A DNA stretch of 64,000 nt, from assembly GCF_014204495.1 (NCBI RefSeq), contig NZ_JACHLN010000003.1:868001-932000 (forward strand), written 5' to 3'. The DNA is from Sphingomonas kyeonggiensis. Its GTDB lineage: Bacteria > Pseudomonadota > Alphaproteobacteria > Sphingomonadales > Sphingomonadaceae. How positions within the stretch are numbered: the first letter of the stretch is position 1; each line of letters begins with the position of its first letter. Below are positions 51,790 to 62,579 of this stretch, piece by piece. The notes under the pieces were generated by a model, which was not told the DNA's origin, searched no databases, and saw nothing but the letters and a program-made list of their open reading frames with translations. The position numbers and the translations under genes are program-made.

Positions 51790-53477
51790 TCGACGCTCAG
51801 GTTCCTGTCGGGCAGCTTGGCCGGGCGCGGCGGCGCGGACCGGGGCGGCGGCGGTGAGGCGGTGCGCGGCGGCGGCGGGGTATAGCTCGGGCGCGGCGCC
51901 GGAGCGGCCTGGGGCGGCGGGCTGTAGCTCGGCCGCGGCGCGGCGCTCGGCTGCGGTGCCGCGCTCGGCGCGGCCGGACGCTGCCATCCTTCCGGACGCG
52001 AGGGCCGCGACCAGCTGGGCCGGCTCGGCGCATTGCCCGCCGCCGGGGGCGCTGCCGGCGCCGGCGCAGGCGTCGCACTCGGTGCCGAAGGTCGCTGCCA
52101 GCCGCCTTCGGGGCGGTCGGGCCGGTTCCAGCCCCCTTCGGGTCGGGATGGCCGATTCCAGTTCGGCCGGGACGGCGCGGCTTCGGCGGTCGGGGGTGTC
52201 ACCGGTGCCGGCGCAGGCGTCACCACCGGCGGGTTCGGCCGCTGCCAGCCGCCTTCGGGCCGCGAGGGGCGGTTCCAGCCCGGCCGGCTCGGCGCGGTTT
52301 CGCCGGTAGAGGGCGCACCCGGTGCCGGCGTGGGCGTCACCACCGGCGGATTGGGCCGCTGCCAGCCCCCCTCGGGGCGCGACGGCCGCGACCAGGTCGG
52401 ATTGCCCGAGCCCGGCTGCGAAGGCCGCCGCCAGCCCGTGCCGCTGCCATCGGGCAGCGGGCGCGGCGGGCGCGTGGCATCGGGTGCCGGCGGCGTATCC
52501 GGCGCGACATCGCTCGGCGCCGGCAGGCTGGGCCGGCCGCGCCGCCAGCCCGGCGTGCCGTCCGGCCGGAAATTGTCGGGGCGCGTCACCGGCGGGCGGG
52601 TGCCGCCCCCCGGTGCGTCGGGCGTGGTGCCGGGGCGCCCGCCCCAGCCCGGCCGGTCGGGCCGTCCGCCGCCCGGCGGGCGCGACCAGCCCGATCCCGG
52701 CTGGTTCGGCCTTCCCGCGCCCGGCGTGCCCGGCCCGTCCGGCCGGTGGAAGCGGCCCGGCGGCGGTCCCTGGAAGCCGCCGTCGCGCCAGTGGCGGAAG
52801 CGCAGCGCCTGGTCGCGCCGGCGGCGCTGCTCGGTGTCGAAGCGCCGGCGCCACGCCGCCGCGTCGCTGCGCGCATGGTAGCGCGCCCAGCCGGGATAGC
52901 GGCTGCGGCCGATGTCCCAGCTCTGGATGAAGCTGAAGATCAGCGGGCTGGTATCGATCCAGACATCGGCATCGACCGGCCGATAGTCGCGCCCCGACAT
53001 CGCGTCGCGCAGCCGCAGCGCACGGTCGTACAGGTCGCCCGCGGCATCGTCATAATCGCCGAACTCGCCGCGCGGCGCGGCCTCGCCATCGGCGTCATAG
53101 ACCATCGCCAGTCGCCCGCTCTCATAGGCGAAGCTCATCCCCGGCTCGACCGCCAGGAACGGCCCGCGCGCGCCGGGCGCGAAATAATAGCTGCGGATGC
53201 CGCCCTCGCCCGCATCCTCGACGATGATCGTGTAGCCGTCGGTCGTCTGCCACGCCCAGGGCTCGGCGCCTTCGAAGGGAAAGGCGAAGTCGGGCGGCGA
53301 GTCGCCGATCGCGTCCCACAGCGCATCGGCCCGATCGATCCACTGATAGTCTTCGGCAGACTGAGGGCCGGCCTGTCCCGCCGCCTTCGCAACCGGCGCC
53401 GCCGCCATCGCCAGGCCGGGCATGGCCAACGCCACGCCCGCCAGCATACCCAGCCGGAACATCCTCTCGAACCGCAT
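51786..53477 (-). CDS. Exported protein with Pro/Arg/Trp-rich tandem repeats
   Basis: 563 residues. A signal peptide (RLGMLAGVALAMPGLAMAA) follows the ATG at 53477, which has GGAGGG upstream; the longer open frame to 53636 would spoil it. Residues ~30-250 form a folded domain with YQWIDRADALWDAIGD and IIVEDAGEGGIRSYYFAPG. The rest is low complexity, Pro/Arg/Gly/Trp-rich, with ~38-residue repeats (SRPEGGWQRP, VVTPAPAP). It may span or coat the envelope. No family is recognised. Confidence 0.75.
   Translation of the reverse strand: MRFERMFRLGMLAGVALAMPGLAMAAAPVAKAAGQAGPQSAEDYQWIDRADALWDAIGDSPPDFAFPFEGAEPWAWQTTDGYTIIVEDAGEGGIRSYYFAPGARGPFLAVEPGMSFAYESGRLAMVYDADGEAAPRGEFGDYDDAAGDLYDRALRLRDAMSGRDYRPVDADVWIDTSPLIFSFIQSWDIGRSRYPGWARYHARSDAAAWRRRFDTEQRRRRDQALRFRHWRDGGFQGPPPGRFHRPDGPGTPGAGRPNQPGSGWSRPPGGGRPDRPGWGGRPGTTPDAPGGGTRPPVTRPDNFRPDGTPGWRRGRPSLPAPSDVAPDTPPAPDATRPPRPLPDGSGTGWRRPSQPGSGNPTWSRPSRPEGGWQRPNPPVVTPTPAPGAPSTGETAPSRPGWNRPSRPEGGWQRPNPPVVTPAPAPVTPPTAEAAPSRPNWNRPSRPEGGWNRPDRPEGGWQRPSAPSATPAPAPAAPPAAGNAPSRPSWSRPSRPEGWQRPAAPSAAPQPSAAPRPSYSPPPQAAPAPRPSYTPPPPRTASPPPPRSAPPRPAKLPDRNLSVD
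51970..52400 (-). repeat. Tandem repeats inside the Pro-rich gene
   Basis: Four imperfect units share SRPEGGWQRP followed by a Pro/Ala linker and APSRPxWxR. Unit starts near 51976, 52091, 52237 and 52353 give a period of about 115-117 bases; the interval at 52091-52237 carries an extra 30 bases encoding one more GGWNRPDRPE. Confidence 0.75.
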
Positions 53478-53677
53478 CGCCCATCCCTCCTGCATGTCCG
53501 CGCAAATTTCCACCCCGGGCGCTGAACGGCGGGTGAAATGTGCGTGCAGCTTTGCGAAAGGAAGCGGCGAACGCCAGCCGCCGTTCCTCGGGCAGTTGGC
53601 ACGGCGCCGCATCAAGCGGTCAATCCGGGGTGGCACCGCAATGGGTCAGTTCCTACATCCCACTAGAAACCCCAACA

Positions 53678-53692
53678 GAACAAAGCTAGAAC
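53678..53692 (+). promoter_or_regulatory. LexA box and -10 element of uvrA
   Basis: GAAC-AAAGCTA-GAAC is the alphaproteobacterial SOS box in its GAAC-N7-GAAC orientation. Its right half contains GCTAGAAC, a perfect match to the -10 consensus GCTANAWC. LexA would therefore cover the -10. The uvrA ATG is only eight bases further, with no ribosome site. Confidence 0.8.
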
Positions 53693-53699
53693 CCTCGGC

Positions 53700-56654
<2,955 letters not shown>

Positions 56655-56709
56655 GTTGCCTCCCCTCGCTTCCCGTACGCGAAGATAAGACCCACTAGCT
56701 CTCATGATT

Positions 56710-56730
56710 GGAAAATTCGACTAATTTTCC
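56710..56730. repeat. AT-rich hairpin after uvrA
   Basis: GGAAAATT-CGACT-AATTTTCC, a perfect 8-base stem followed by TTT, 56 bases after the uvrA stop. It may act as a weak terminator and marks the start of the AT-rich island. Confidence 0.45.
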
Positions 56731-56806
56731 TTTCATCTCATCAATTAGGCCAATGAGATCTCGCAGGTTTGTCGAATAAGAATTTTATAGATAAAAATTA
56801 GACTTA

Positions 56807-57487
56807 CTACCTTCGCGGAAAGCCATACTTTTTACGCAATGGCCTACATCGCCTTAACTTTCTTTCTTTTTCCTTATCCATAAGCTCACTAACAGCTAAA
56901 AATGTTATAAATGCCTGATATATATTCCATATAAAAGATTTTAGCCTAATTATTGAAAAAGCCACCAACCCAGAAACGATAAAAAAAGAAAAGCAATTCA
57001 CGAGCGTTTTAATTATATTCAAACCATCACTTGAAAAATTGATGTTAATTTTAAAAAGCTCGACGCCACCAACAATTTTAACGACTACTGAAACAGATAA
57101 AGTAATTAGAAAAATGTAAAAAACCGACAGAAAATTAAAGAATACGTTCTTGAATACAGAAATACCTTCACCCCCCATAGGGACGGTGGCAAGTTTTATC
57201 ATTAATTTATGATCTGTTACCGTGGCAAATATCGCAAATCCACCAATCAAAAACCCAAGTATCTGAACAGAAAGGTTAAACCCTATGTCAGATGCCAATA
57301 ATACAGCCTTGTAAGCCTGATCGCACTGAACATTTATAGCCCAATTGGCTGAAATGAATCCATTTATTACGAACAGCACAAGATAGGTGTATTGATTAAA
57401 CTTCGATTTTGTCAGCTTCGTACTAGCCCTGTAGACCTGCCACAGGCTCTTTTCCTTTACTAGATCAACCTTCCAGTCTACAATCAT
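56807..57487 (-). CDS. Four-helix membrane protein, AT-rich island gene 2
   Basis: 226 residues. Four membrane helices are predicted (~35-52, 62-90, 117-141, 158-180), with short loops and a strongly basic tail (KERKLRRCRPLRKKYG). No domain is recognised. Base composition is far more AT-rich than the surrounding genome, and codons favour A/T endings, so recent transfer is likely. Its start overlaps the upstream gene's stop by four bases (ATGA at 57484-57487), so the two are one translational unit. A membrane effector of a defence or toxin system is one possibility, not shown by sequence. Confidence 0.75.
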   Translation of the reverse strand: MIVDWKVDLVKEKSLWQVYRASTKLTKSKFNQYTYLVLFVINGFISANWAINVQCDQAYKAVLLASDIGFNLSVQILGFLIGGFAIFATVTDHKLMIKLATVPMGGEGISVFKNVFFNFLSVFYIFLITLSVSVVVKIVGGVELFKININFSSDGLNIIKTLVNCFSFFIVSGLVAFSIIRLKSFIWNIYQAFITFLAVSELMDKEKERKLRRCRPLRKKYGFPRR

Positions 57488-58488
57488 AAAAATCTCATTA
57501 GGCGCAGAATTTTCTCCATTACACCTGGCGCGGTCGGAATTCGACGAATTTTACCTTCGTCGCCTAACTTCACATATACATCGACAAGCTCTTTTCTGAG
57601 ATCAGCGTCGTTCGCCGGAGGCTCCCCTATTGGAATACTCAACGCGAACTCATCGTTGTCGACTTTCAATCGGAAACCAGCGGCATCTTCGCCCTCGATC
57701 TCGATGTGGGTGTTCTGACCCTCCGCGACCTCGGAGATTTTGGCTTCAGCCTCCTTTTTATTCATACCACGCGGATCGCTAGCCAGCACCTCCAAACGCG
57801 TCGGACGGAGTGGCCGGAATGAATGCTCGACTGCGGCGATGGCAGCCGAAGCATCGAGCTCGTCATTCGGCTCCATCAGCCGAAACTTCACCTGCTTTAT
57901 CTTTTTGAAGCGTTGGATAACGTCGGTGATTTCTTCCTCACCGGCTACTGGCACTACAGCCAACACCGGTGGAGGAACCCGACGCTGCAAATCCTTAATT
58001 GTGAGACGATCCACACCACGCCTCGTTACGTTATCACTCTCGTATCTTTGCCGAATATATCGGTGCCACTGCTCGCGCAGTAGATATTCCGCTGTCGCCC
58101 GAAAGGATTCCAAACTCGGGGCTGCCACAGTCTCAGCAAAATACAACAAACGGTGATTATTTAACAATAGCACAAAAAATGCAGATGGAGCAGACTCCAT
58201 TGTTCTGACATCTTCGACAATTCCAATATCTCTTCTGAATATCTGCTGCCGAATTAGAACTGTATCTTTGACGAAGTGCCCCGAAATGGCCAAAATTGGA
58301 CCAGACTTCTCCTCTCCAACTTTGGAAATAACGACTTTATGGAATCGATATGTCGTCTCACCTCGCGTTCGAACCGTTCCATCCTGAGTGAACGCTGGCA
58401 CGACAATTTCCTCGGCATGATCGAGTAAAACCTCATCAGGCCCGAATCGTAAGATAAAATTGGCTAGCGATAGGTCGTTCTGCCTCAC
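57484..58488 (-). CDS. Soluble protein of unknown function, AT-rich island gene 1
   Basis: 334 residues from a GTG at 58488 with GGGGAGG just upstream; the frame is open to 58527 with only a TTG. Predicted mixed alpha/beta, no signal or helices. Segments include ILRFGPDEVLLDHAEEIVVP, SAFFVLLLNNHRLLYFAET and LLREQWHRYIRQRYESDN; the C-terminal ~100 residues look like a beta-alpha domain (KAEAKISEVAEGQNTHIEIE is close in style to a small regulatory fold). No motif is recognised. GC is intermediate, between the membrane gene and the chromosome. The order soluble-then-membrane with ATGA coupling suggests a sensor and effector pair. Confidence 0.75.
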   Translation of the reverse strand: MRQNDLSLANFILRFGPDEVLLDHAEEIVVPAFTQDGTVRTRGETTYRFHKVVISKVGEEKSGPILAISGHFVKDTVLIRQQIFRRDIGIVEDVRTMESAPSAFFVLLLNNHRLLYFAETVAAPSLESFRATAEYLLREQWHRYIRQRYESDNVTRRGVDRLTIKDLQRRVPPPVLAVVPVAGEEEITDVIQRFKKIKQVKFRLMEPNDELDASAAIAAVEHSFRPLRPTRLEVLASDPRGMNKKEAEAKISEVAEGQNTHIEIEGEDAAGFRLKVDNDEFALSIPIGEPPANDADLRKELVDVYVKLGDEGKIRRIPTAPGVMEKILRLMRFL

Positions 58489-58727
58489 AATGCCTCCCCT
58501 TCCCGAAGCCTTGATTAGCAAAATCAAATAATAATGCGATACGTTCGAGCAGGAAGGAGTGCATCTTCATCTTCCAACATCCGCACAAAGTGCGCGGGCA
58601 GACCCAACCACGCGAGAATCCTTCTTGTCGGTCTTGAAAGGCCCCTCCTGAACTGACCTTCTCCATTCCGGACATGGTTCCGCTCGCCCGCCTTCCCCCA
58701 CCTTCCCCGAACCGCTATATTCCCCGC

Positions 58728-58898
58728 ATGGCAAAGCTCTCGCCCATCGTCTCGGAATTCGCCTCCACGGAGGAGGAGGAAGCGCATGACGCGTGGTTCC
58801 GCGCCAAGGTGGAGAAGGCGCTCGCCTCCACCGCACCGCGCATCCCGCATGCGGAAGTGATGGCGAAGGTCGAGGCGATCCTAGACCGGCACAAGTGA
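58728..58898 (+). CDS. ParD/RelB-like antitoxin
   Basis: 56 residues, acidic, helical: AKLSPIVSEFASTEEEEAHD then FRAKVEKALASTAPRIPHAE, ending AILDRHK. The length, the charge and the GTGA overlap with a ParE-type reading frame identify a type II antitoxin, close to ParD/StbD-like forms. GCTATAT ends eight bases before the ATG, so the transcript may be leaderless. If it still binds DNA it would autoregulate. Confidence 0.75.
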   Translation: MAKLSPIVSEFASTEEEEAHDAWFRAKVEKALASTAPRIPHAEVMAKVEAILDRHK

Positions 58899-59172
58899 CG
58901 CTGCCGGTCGTCTGGGACGCGGCGGCCGAAGCAAGCCTGCTTGAGATTTTCGACTATATCGCCCCGCGCAACAAGGCGGCGCGCTACGCCTGTACGCAGC
59001 ACTCAAGCACGCGGCGGATCCCCTGCCCCAGCATCCGGAACTCCATCGCCCAGGCCGCATCCCCGGCACGCGCGAGGCGGTCGTCCACCCCAATTATATC
59101 CTGATCTATCGCGCCCTTCCGAGCGCCATCGAAGTCCTCGCGATCATCCACGCCCGCCAGCTCTATCCGTAG
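58895..59172 (+). pseudogene. ParE/RelE-family toxin with a one-base frameshift
   Basis: The frame from GTG 58895 reads LPVVWDAAAEASLLEIFDYI, then fails around 58976-58984. The continuation in another frame reads LYAALKHAADPLPQHPELH, RPGRIPGTREAVVHPNYILI and ends HARQLYP, a normal ParE C-terminus with the conserved Arg and Tyr. Adding one G in the GCGGCGCGC run restores a 92-residue ParE of standard length (279 bases instead of 278). Either the toxin is inactivated or the base call is wrong. The intact antitoxin upstream fits a toxin lost first. Confidence 0.75.
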
Positions 59173-59185
59173 ACGCACCCCCTTC

Positions 59186-59265
59186 GCTTCCCCGGCGAAA
59201 GCCGGGCCCCAGGGTTTCTCTGCCGTTCCGCTTGTTACCCTGGGCCCCGGCTTTCGCCGGGGAAC
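59186..59265. repeat. REPIN-like element, copy D (inverted)
   Basis: Same composite as copies A-C but with the asymmetric centre on the minus strand (AGGGTTTCTCTGCCG on the plus). It separates the toxin remnant from the next gene. Confidence 0.85.
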
Positions 59266-59381
59266 AACAGTGCCACCTCACTCCTCCACCAAAAAGAACA
59301 AACCAAAAACAAACCGCTGTCCTACAGCCCCCCTTCCAGCATATCTGGCGAGTCCTCAACCAAACCGAGAGGACCGCCACC

Positions 59382-60488
59382 ATGACCAAGCACCAGGAAT
59401 TCCTGCCGCCCTATGGCGATCCGGACGTGATCGCCCTGCCCGTCGACGAGTACACCAAATCCCCCTCGCAGCGGATCGCCGGCTGGTCCGGCGCCAGCCA
59501 GGCGAAGTTCCTGCGCGCGATCGCCGAGGGGGCCACGGTCGGCCAGGCGTGCCGGCTGGTCGGGCTCAGCCAGCAATCGGCCTATGCCTTCCGCCTCTCC
59601 ACGCGCGGCGCGCAGTTCAAGCTCGGCTGGGAAGCCGCCGCGCTCCATGCCCGCAACGTGCTGGCCGATGCGCTGATGGAGCGCGCGCTCCACGGCAATA
59701 TCGAGACGATCACCCGCCCCGACGGCAGCGAGGTCGAGCGCCACCGCTTCGACAACCGGCTCGGCATGGCGATGCTCAGCCGGCTCGATCGCCTGGCCGA
59801 CAAGGCGGCGCGGGAAGCCACCCATGCCGCCGCCCGCCTCGTCGCGCAGGAGCTCGATGCCTATCTCGAGCTGCTCGGCCAGGATATGGGCCCGGCGCGC
59901 GCCGGCCTGTTCCTCGCGCAGCGGATCGAGCCGGCCGGCGAGGACGATCTCGCGCCGATCCGCACCCTCGCCCGCGCCGATCACTGGCTGCGCACCCACA
60001 CCGACCTCGCCTTGTCCGTGGACGATCTCGATCCCGCCGCCCGCGACCAGTGGTCCGCCGCCGACTGGGCCCGCGCCGAGGCCGTCGGGCTGGTCGCGCT
60101 CGCCCCCGCGCCCGCACGCATGGACATTCAAGCGATTCAAGATTTCCCCGAGGCCCCCGACACGCCCGAGGACGACCCCCGCGTCTGGTGGGACAACCAC
60201 GACGAGAAGTGGCGCACCGATTTCCCGCCGCCCGCGGATTTCCACGGCGAGGAGGACGGCGACTATGGCGAGGAGGATTATTCGCGCGAGCTGACCGTCG
60301 AGGAAGAGGAACTGGTCGAGGCTCCGCGCCGCGCCGAGATCGCCGCCCAGCGCCTGGCCGAAGGCGCAGCCCGCGATCGCTGGTTCGCCGTGCTCGCCAC
60401 GCCGCATGTGCATGCCTCTGGCGCCGCCGCCGTCACCGGCTACACTGGCCCCGGGGAAGAGGGGACAGGCACATGCCCGAGCAGCTGA
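59382..60488 (+). CDS. Helix-turn-helix protein with acidic tail, function unknown
   Basis: 368 residues from ATG 59382 with GAGAGGA upstream. Residues ~40-75 form a terminase-small-subunit-like or resolvase-like HTH (AKFLRAIAEGATVGQACRL then VGLSQQSAYAFR). The middle is helical (AAREATHAAARLVAQELDAY), and residues ~250-320 are very acidic with EDDPRVWWDNHDEKW and EEDGDYGEEDYSRELTVEEEE. I know this type as a widespread sphingomonad protein without a function. It overlaps the next gene by 16 bases. Confidence 0.75.
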   Translation: MTKHQEFLPPYGDPDVIALPVDEYTKSPSQRIAGWSGASQAKFLRAIAEGATVGQACRLVGLSQQSAYAFRLSTRGAQFKLGWEAAALHARNVLADALMERALHGNIETITRPDGSEVERHRFDNRLGMAMLSRLDRLADKAAREATHAAARLVAQELDAYLELLGQDMGPARAGLFLAQRIEPAGEDDLAPIRTLARADHWLRTHTDLALSVDDLDPAARDQWSAADWARAEAVGLVALAPAPARMDIQAIQDFPEAPDTPEDDPRVWWDNHDEKWRTDFPPPADFHGEEDGDYGEEDYSRELTVEEEELVEAPRRAEIAAQRLAEGAARDRWFAVLATPHVHASGAAAVTGYTGPGEEGTGTCPSS

Positions 60489-60919
60489 CACCGGAGGATC
60501 TCGAGCGCATCGCGCGGATCGAGGCGGAGACCGCGGAGCAGGCGGCGCGCGAGAATGAGGGGATCGCCGGCGCAAAGGTCATGTACGCGGTGATCTGCTT
60601 CGTCTTCTGCTTCCCCTTCCTGATCTATCCGCTGCTGGCGATCTGGCTCGGCCATCTGCCGGCACGCTTCACCGCCTGGATCTGGCCGGCGATGCCGTTC
60701 GTGATGGTGGCGCTCGTCCTGGCCGCGGGCATCTGGCTGCGCGGCCGGCTCACGCTGCCCAATGGCTGGGAGTTCGAGGGACGACGGCTGCGTATCCTGC
60801 TGGTGGCGGCGGTGCTGGCGCCCTTGGTGCTCAGCCTTGCCTGGGCGCTGCTCAAGGGGCCGTTCTGGGCGCTGGTACAGTCCAATCCCTTCCTCGCGGA
60901 AATGCTCGACGGCTATTGA
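60473..60919 (+). CDS. Membrane protein of unknown function
   Basis: 148 residues. An N-terminal acidic helix (TPEDLERIARIEAETAEQAA) is followed by three membrane helices (VMYAVICFVFCFPFLIYPLL, AWIWPAMPFVMVALVLAAGI, ILLVAAVLAPLVLSLAWALL). It overlaps the HTH gene end and has GAAGAGGGGA upstream, so it is coupled to it. No family is recognised. Confidence 0.7.
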   Translation: MPEQLTPEDLERIARIEAETAEQAARENEGIAGAKVMYAVICFVFCFPFLIYPLLAIWLGHLPARFTAWIWPAMPFVMVALVLAAGIWLRGRLTLPNGWEFEGRRLRILLVAAVLAPLVLSLAWALLKGPFWALVQSNPFLAEMLDGY

Positions 60920-61099
60920 GCATGGCACGGGGAAGAAAAAGCCGCCCCTTGTATTGCGGCGCCGGCACCCCATCTAACATCTGCTACAGTCGCACATCGA
61001 CGGTTTTCGGCGCTTTGCGGCCCCTCTTCCTTCCTTCTGCCCCTTGCAGCGCGAGGTCCGCTCGCACTGGGCGCGGCCGATAATACAAGGAAGAATCGC

Positions 61100-61312
61100 A
61101 TGAGCCACACCGGAACCGTCAAGTTCTTCGACGCAGTCAAGGGCTTCGGCTTCATTACGCCGGACGGCGGGAACCAGGACCATTTCGTCCATATCTCCGC
61201 CGTCGAGCGTTCGGGCCTGGGCACGCTCAGCCAGAACCAGCGCGTGAACTATGAGCTGGAGAACGACAAGCGCGGCCGGGCATCGGCAGCGAACCTGTCG
61301 CCGGCTGAATAA
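61100..61312 (+). CDS. cspA: Cold-shock protein
   Basis: 70 residues. A single OB-fold cold-shock domain: TGTVKFFDAVKGFGFITPDGG (RNP1 is KGFGFI) and DHFVHISAVERSG (RNP2 VHIS). It binds single-stranded RNA and prevents structure at low temperature. The gene has a long upstream gap with inverted repeats and an AAGGAAG ribosome site. It heads a cluster of small genes. Confidence 0.93.
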   Translation: MSHTGTVKFFDAVKGFGFITPDGGNQDHFVHISAVERSGLGTLSQNQRVNYELENDKRGRASAANLSPAE

Positions 61313-61342
61313 CGGACACCGAACAGGCGGCCTCGGCCGTCC

Positions 61343-61380
61343 GGCGGCGTCCCCAAAGTCCCCCTTTAGGGGGCGCCGCC
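61343..61380. other. Stable hairpin after cspA
   Basis: GGCGGCGTCCCC pairs with GGGGGCGCCGCC, 12 pairs with one G-U, around a 14-base loop. No T-tract follows. It would protect the cspA message or reduce read-through to the two small genes behind it. Confidence 0.55.
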
Positions 61381-61410
61381 ACCCCACGTCCTCTCTTGGA
61401 GAACGCACAA

Positions 61411-61620
61411 GTGGCAAACCAACCCGATTACCGGGCTCAGGCGGCGAAATGCCGTGCCGAGGCCGAGGCAGCGACGCTCGACAATGTCCGCGAACAGCGG
61501 CTGCGGGCAGAGGCGGCCTGGCTCGATATGGCGCTCCGCCAGGAACAGGTCGCCCGCTCGCGCATTGCACGAGAGGCGGCAAGTCCGGCCGTCCAGACAA
61601 TAACACAGGAAACTACATGA
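61411..61620 (+). CDS. Small helical protein of the YRxxAxxC type
   Basis: 69 residues from GTG 61411 with GGAG upstream. DYRAQAAKCRAEAEAATLDN then VREQRLRAEAAWLDMA match a common short alphaproteobacterial protein type in which Y-R, A, C-R and A-W recur. Function unknown. It overlaps the next gene as ATGA. Confidence 0.65.
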   Translation: MANQPDYRAQAAKCRAEAEAATLDNVREQRLRAEAAWLDMALRQEQVARSRIAREAASPAVQTITQETT

Positions 61621-61772
61621 ACTTTTTCAATCGCGTACACGAAACTCAGATTACCCGCGGTGCGAGCAAGCCTTTCGAGGCCTTTGTCCCGCTCCACCGC
61701 CGTCTCTTCCCCCTCGATGCCAAGCGTCAGCGCGCCATTGCCCGCGCCGCGGTGCTCGAGGTGCTCGGCTAA
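61617..61772 (+). CDS. Very small basic protein
   Basis: 51 residues starting NFFNRVHETQITRGASKPFE and ending RAAVLEVLG. It is basic, with HRRLFPLDAKRQRAIARAA. Start fixed by ATGA overlap with the 69-residue gene. The tight coupling, and reading behind cspA, favour a real gene. Confidence 0.55.
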   Translation: MNFFNRVHETQITRGASKPFEAFVPLHRRLFPLDAKRQRAIARAAVLEVLG

Positions 61773-61953
61773 CCAGGCCGGCATTTTCCGGGGCCCTCGA
61801 CCGGCCCCGCCCAGCATTCGCTTCGTCCCCGGCGCATCCGCCCGTCCGGTCTCAGACCGCGACCAGCCGAGCGCAGCGGTGGTTCGCTCCCGTCCCCATG
61901 GCGCCTATGTTCCGGCCCGGGGCGGGGCAAATCCTAGTAACAAGGGGATGTCC

Positions 61954-62487
61954 ATGAAGCGTATCGCTGTTCTGCTGCCGGTGATCCTGGCAGCCTGCAA
62001 TTCCGGTCCCAGCGTCACCGCAACCAATGCCTCGGTCGAGGAAGTCTCGAACAAGGTGGCGGCGGCGCAAGGGTCCGGCAATTTCATCCGGCCGGGCCAG
62101 TGGACCAGCAAGGCCACCGTCAATCTCGAGATGCCGGGCATGGACAAGATGCCGCCCGAGACCGTGCAGAAGATGAAGGAAGCGGCGAGCAAGGGGGTCG
62201 AGGCGACCACCTGCGTCACCGAAGCCGATGTGAAGTCGCCCAAGGCGGGGATGTTCGGCGGCGACAAGAGCTGCCGCTATGACCATTACACCATGGCCGG
62301 CGGCACCATCGACGCAAAGCTGACCTGCGAGGCGCAGGGCCAGAAGCGGGTGATGACGGTCAAGGGCACCTATTCGGCCGACAGCTACCACATCGAATCC
62401 ACGGCGGAGGCCGGCCCGATGGGCAAGATGTCGTCGACCATCGACGCCAAGCGCACCGGCGAGTGCACGGGCAAGGAGAAGAGCTGA
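61954..62487 (+). CDS. DUF3617-type lipoprotein
   Basis: 177 residues. Lipobox ILAAC follows a short signal. The mature part has GQWTSKATVNLEMPGMDKMP, CVTEADVKSPKAGMFGGDKS and the conserved paired Cys of DUF3617 proteins. Periplasmic or outer-membrane; function unknown. The ATG at 61954 has AAGGGG at good spacing; an earlier in-frame ATG at 61948 does not. Confidence 0.82.
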   Translation: MKRIAVLLPVILAACNSGPSVTATNASVEEVSNKVAAAQGSGNFIRPGQWTSKATVNLEMPGMDKMPPETVQKMKEAASKGVEATTCVTEADVKSPKAGMFGGDKSCRYDHYTMAGGTIDAKLTCEAQGQKRVMTVKGTYSADSYHIESTAEAGPMGKMSSTIDAKRTGECTGKEKS

Positions 62488-62579
62488 GCGGAGGTTTTGG
62501 TTTGGGTCGGCGGGGCCTCGGAACAGTCGCCCCGTCCGCCCGTTCTGGCCGAAACGTCTTGATGAAACGAGGAATTTCA

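Noticed and set aside
56807..58488. Naming the AT-rich pair as Kiwa (KwaA/KwaB)
   Set aside because: Protein sizes and the membrane/soluble split are similar, but gene order is reversed and I cannot identify a DUF4868 motif. Left as unknown.
60936..60960. A minus-strand terminator (GCCGC stem, T5) after the membrane gene at 60473
   Set aside because: The stem is only five pairs, and no minus-strand gene ends there; the plus strand has no T-run. Not reliable enough to annotate.
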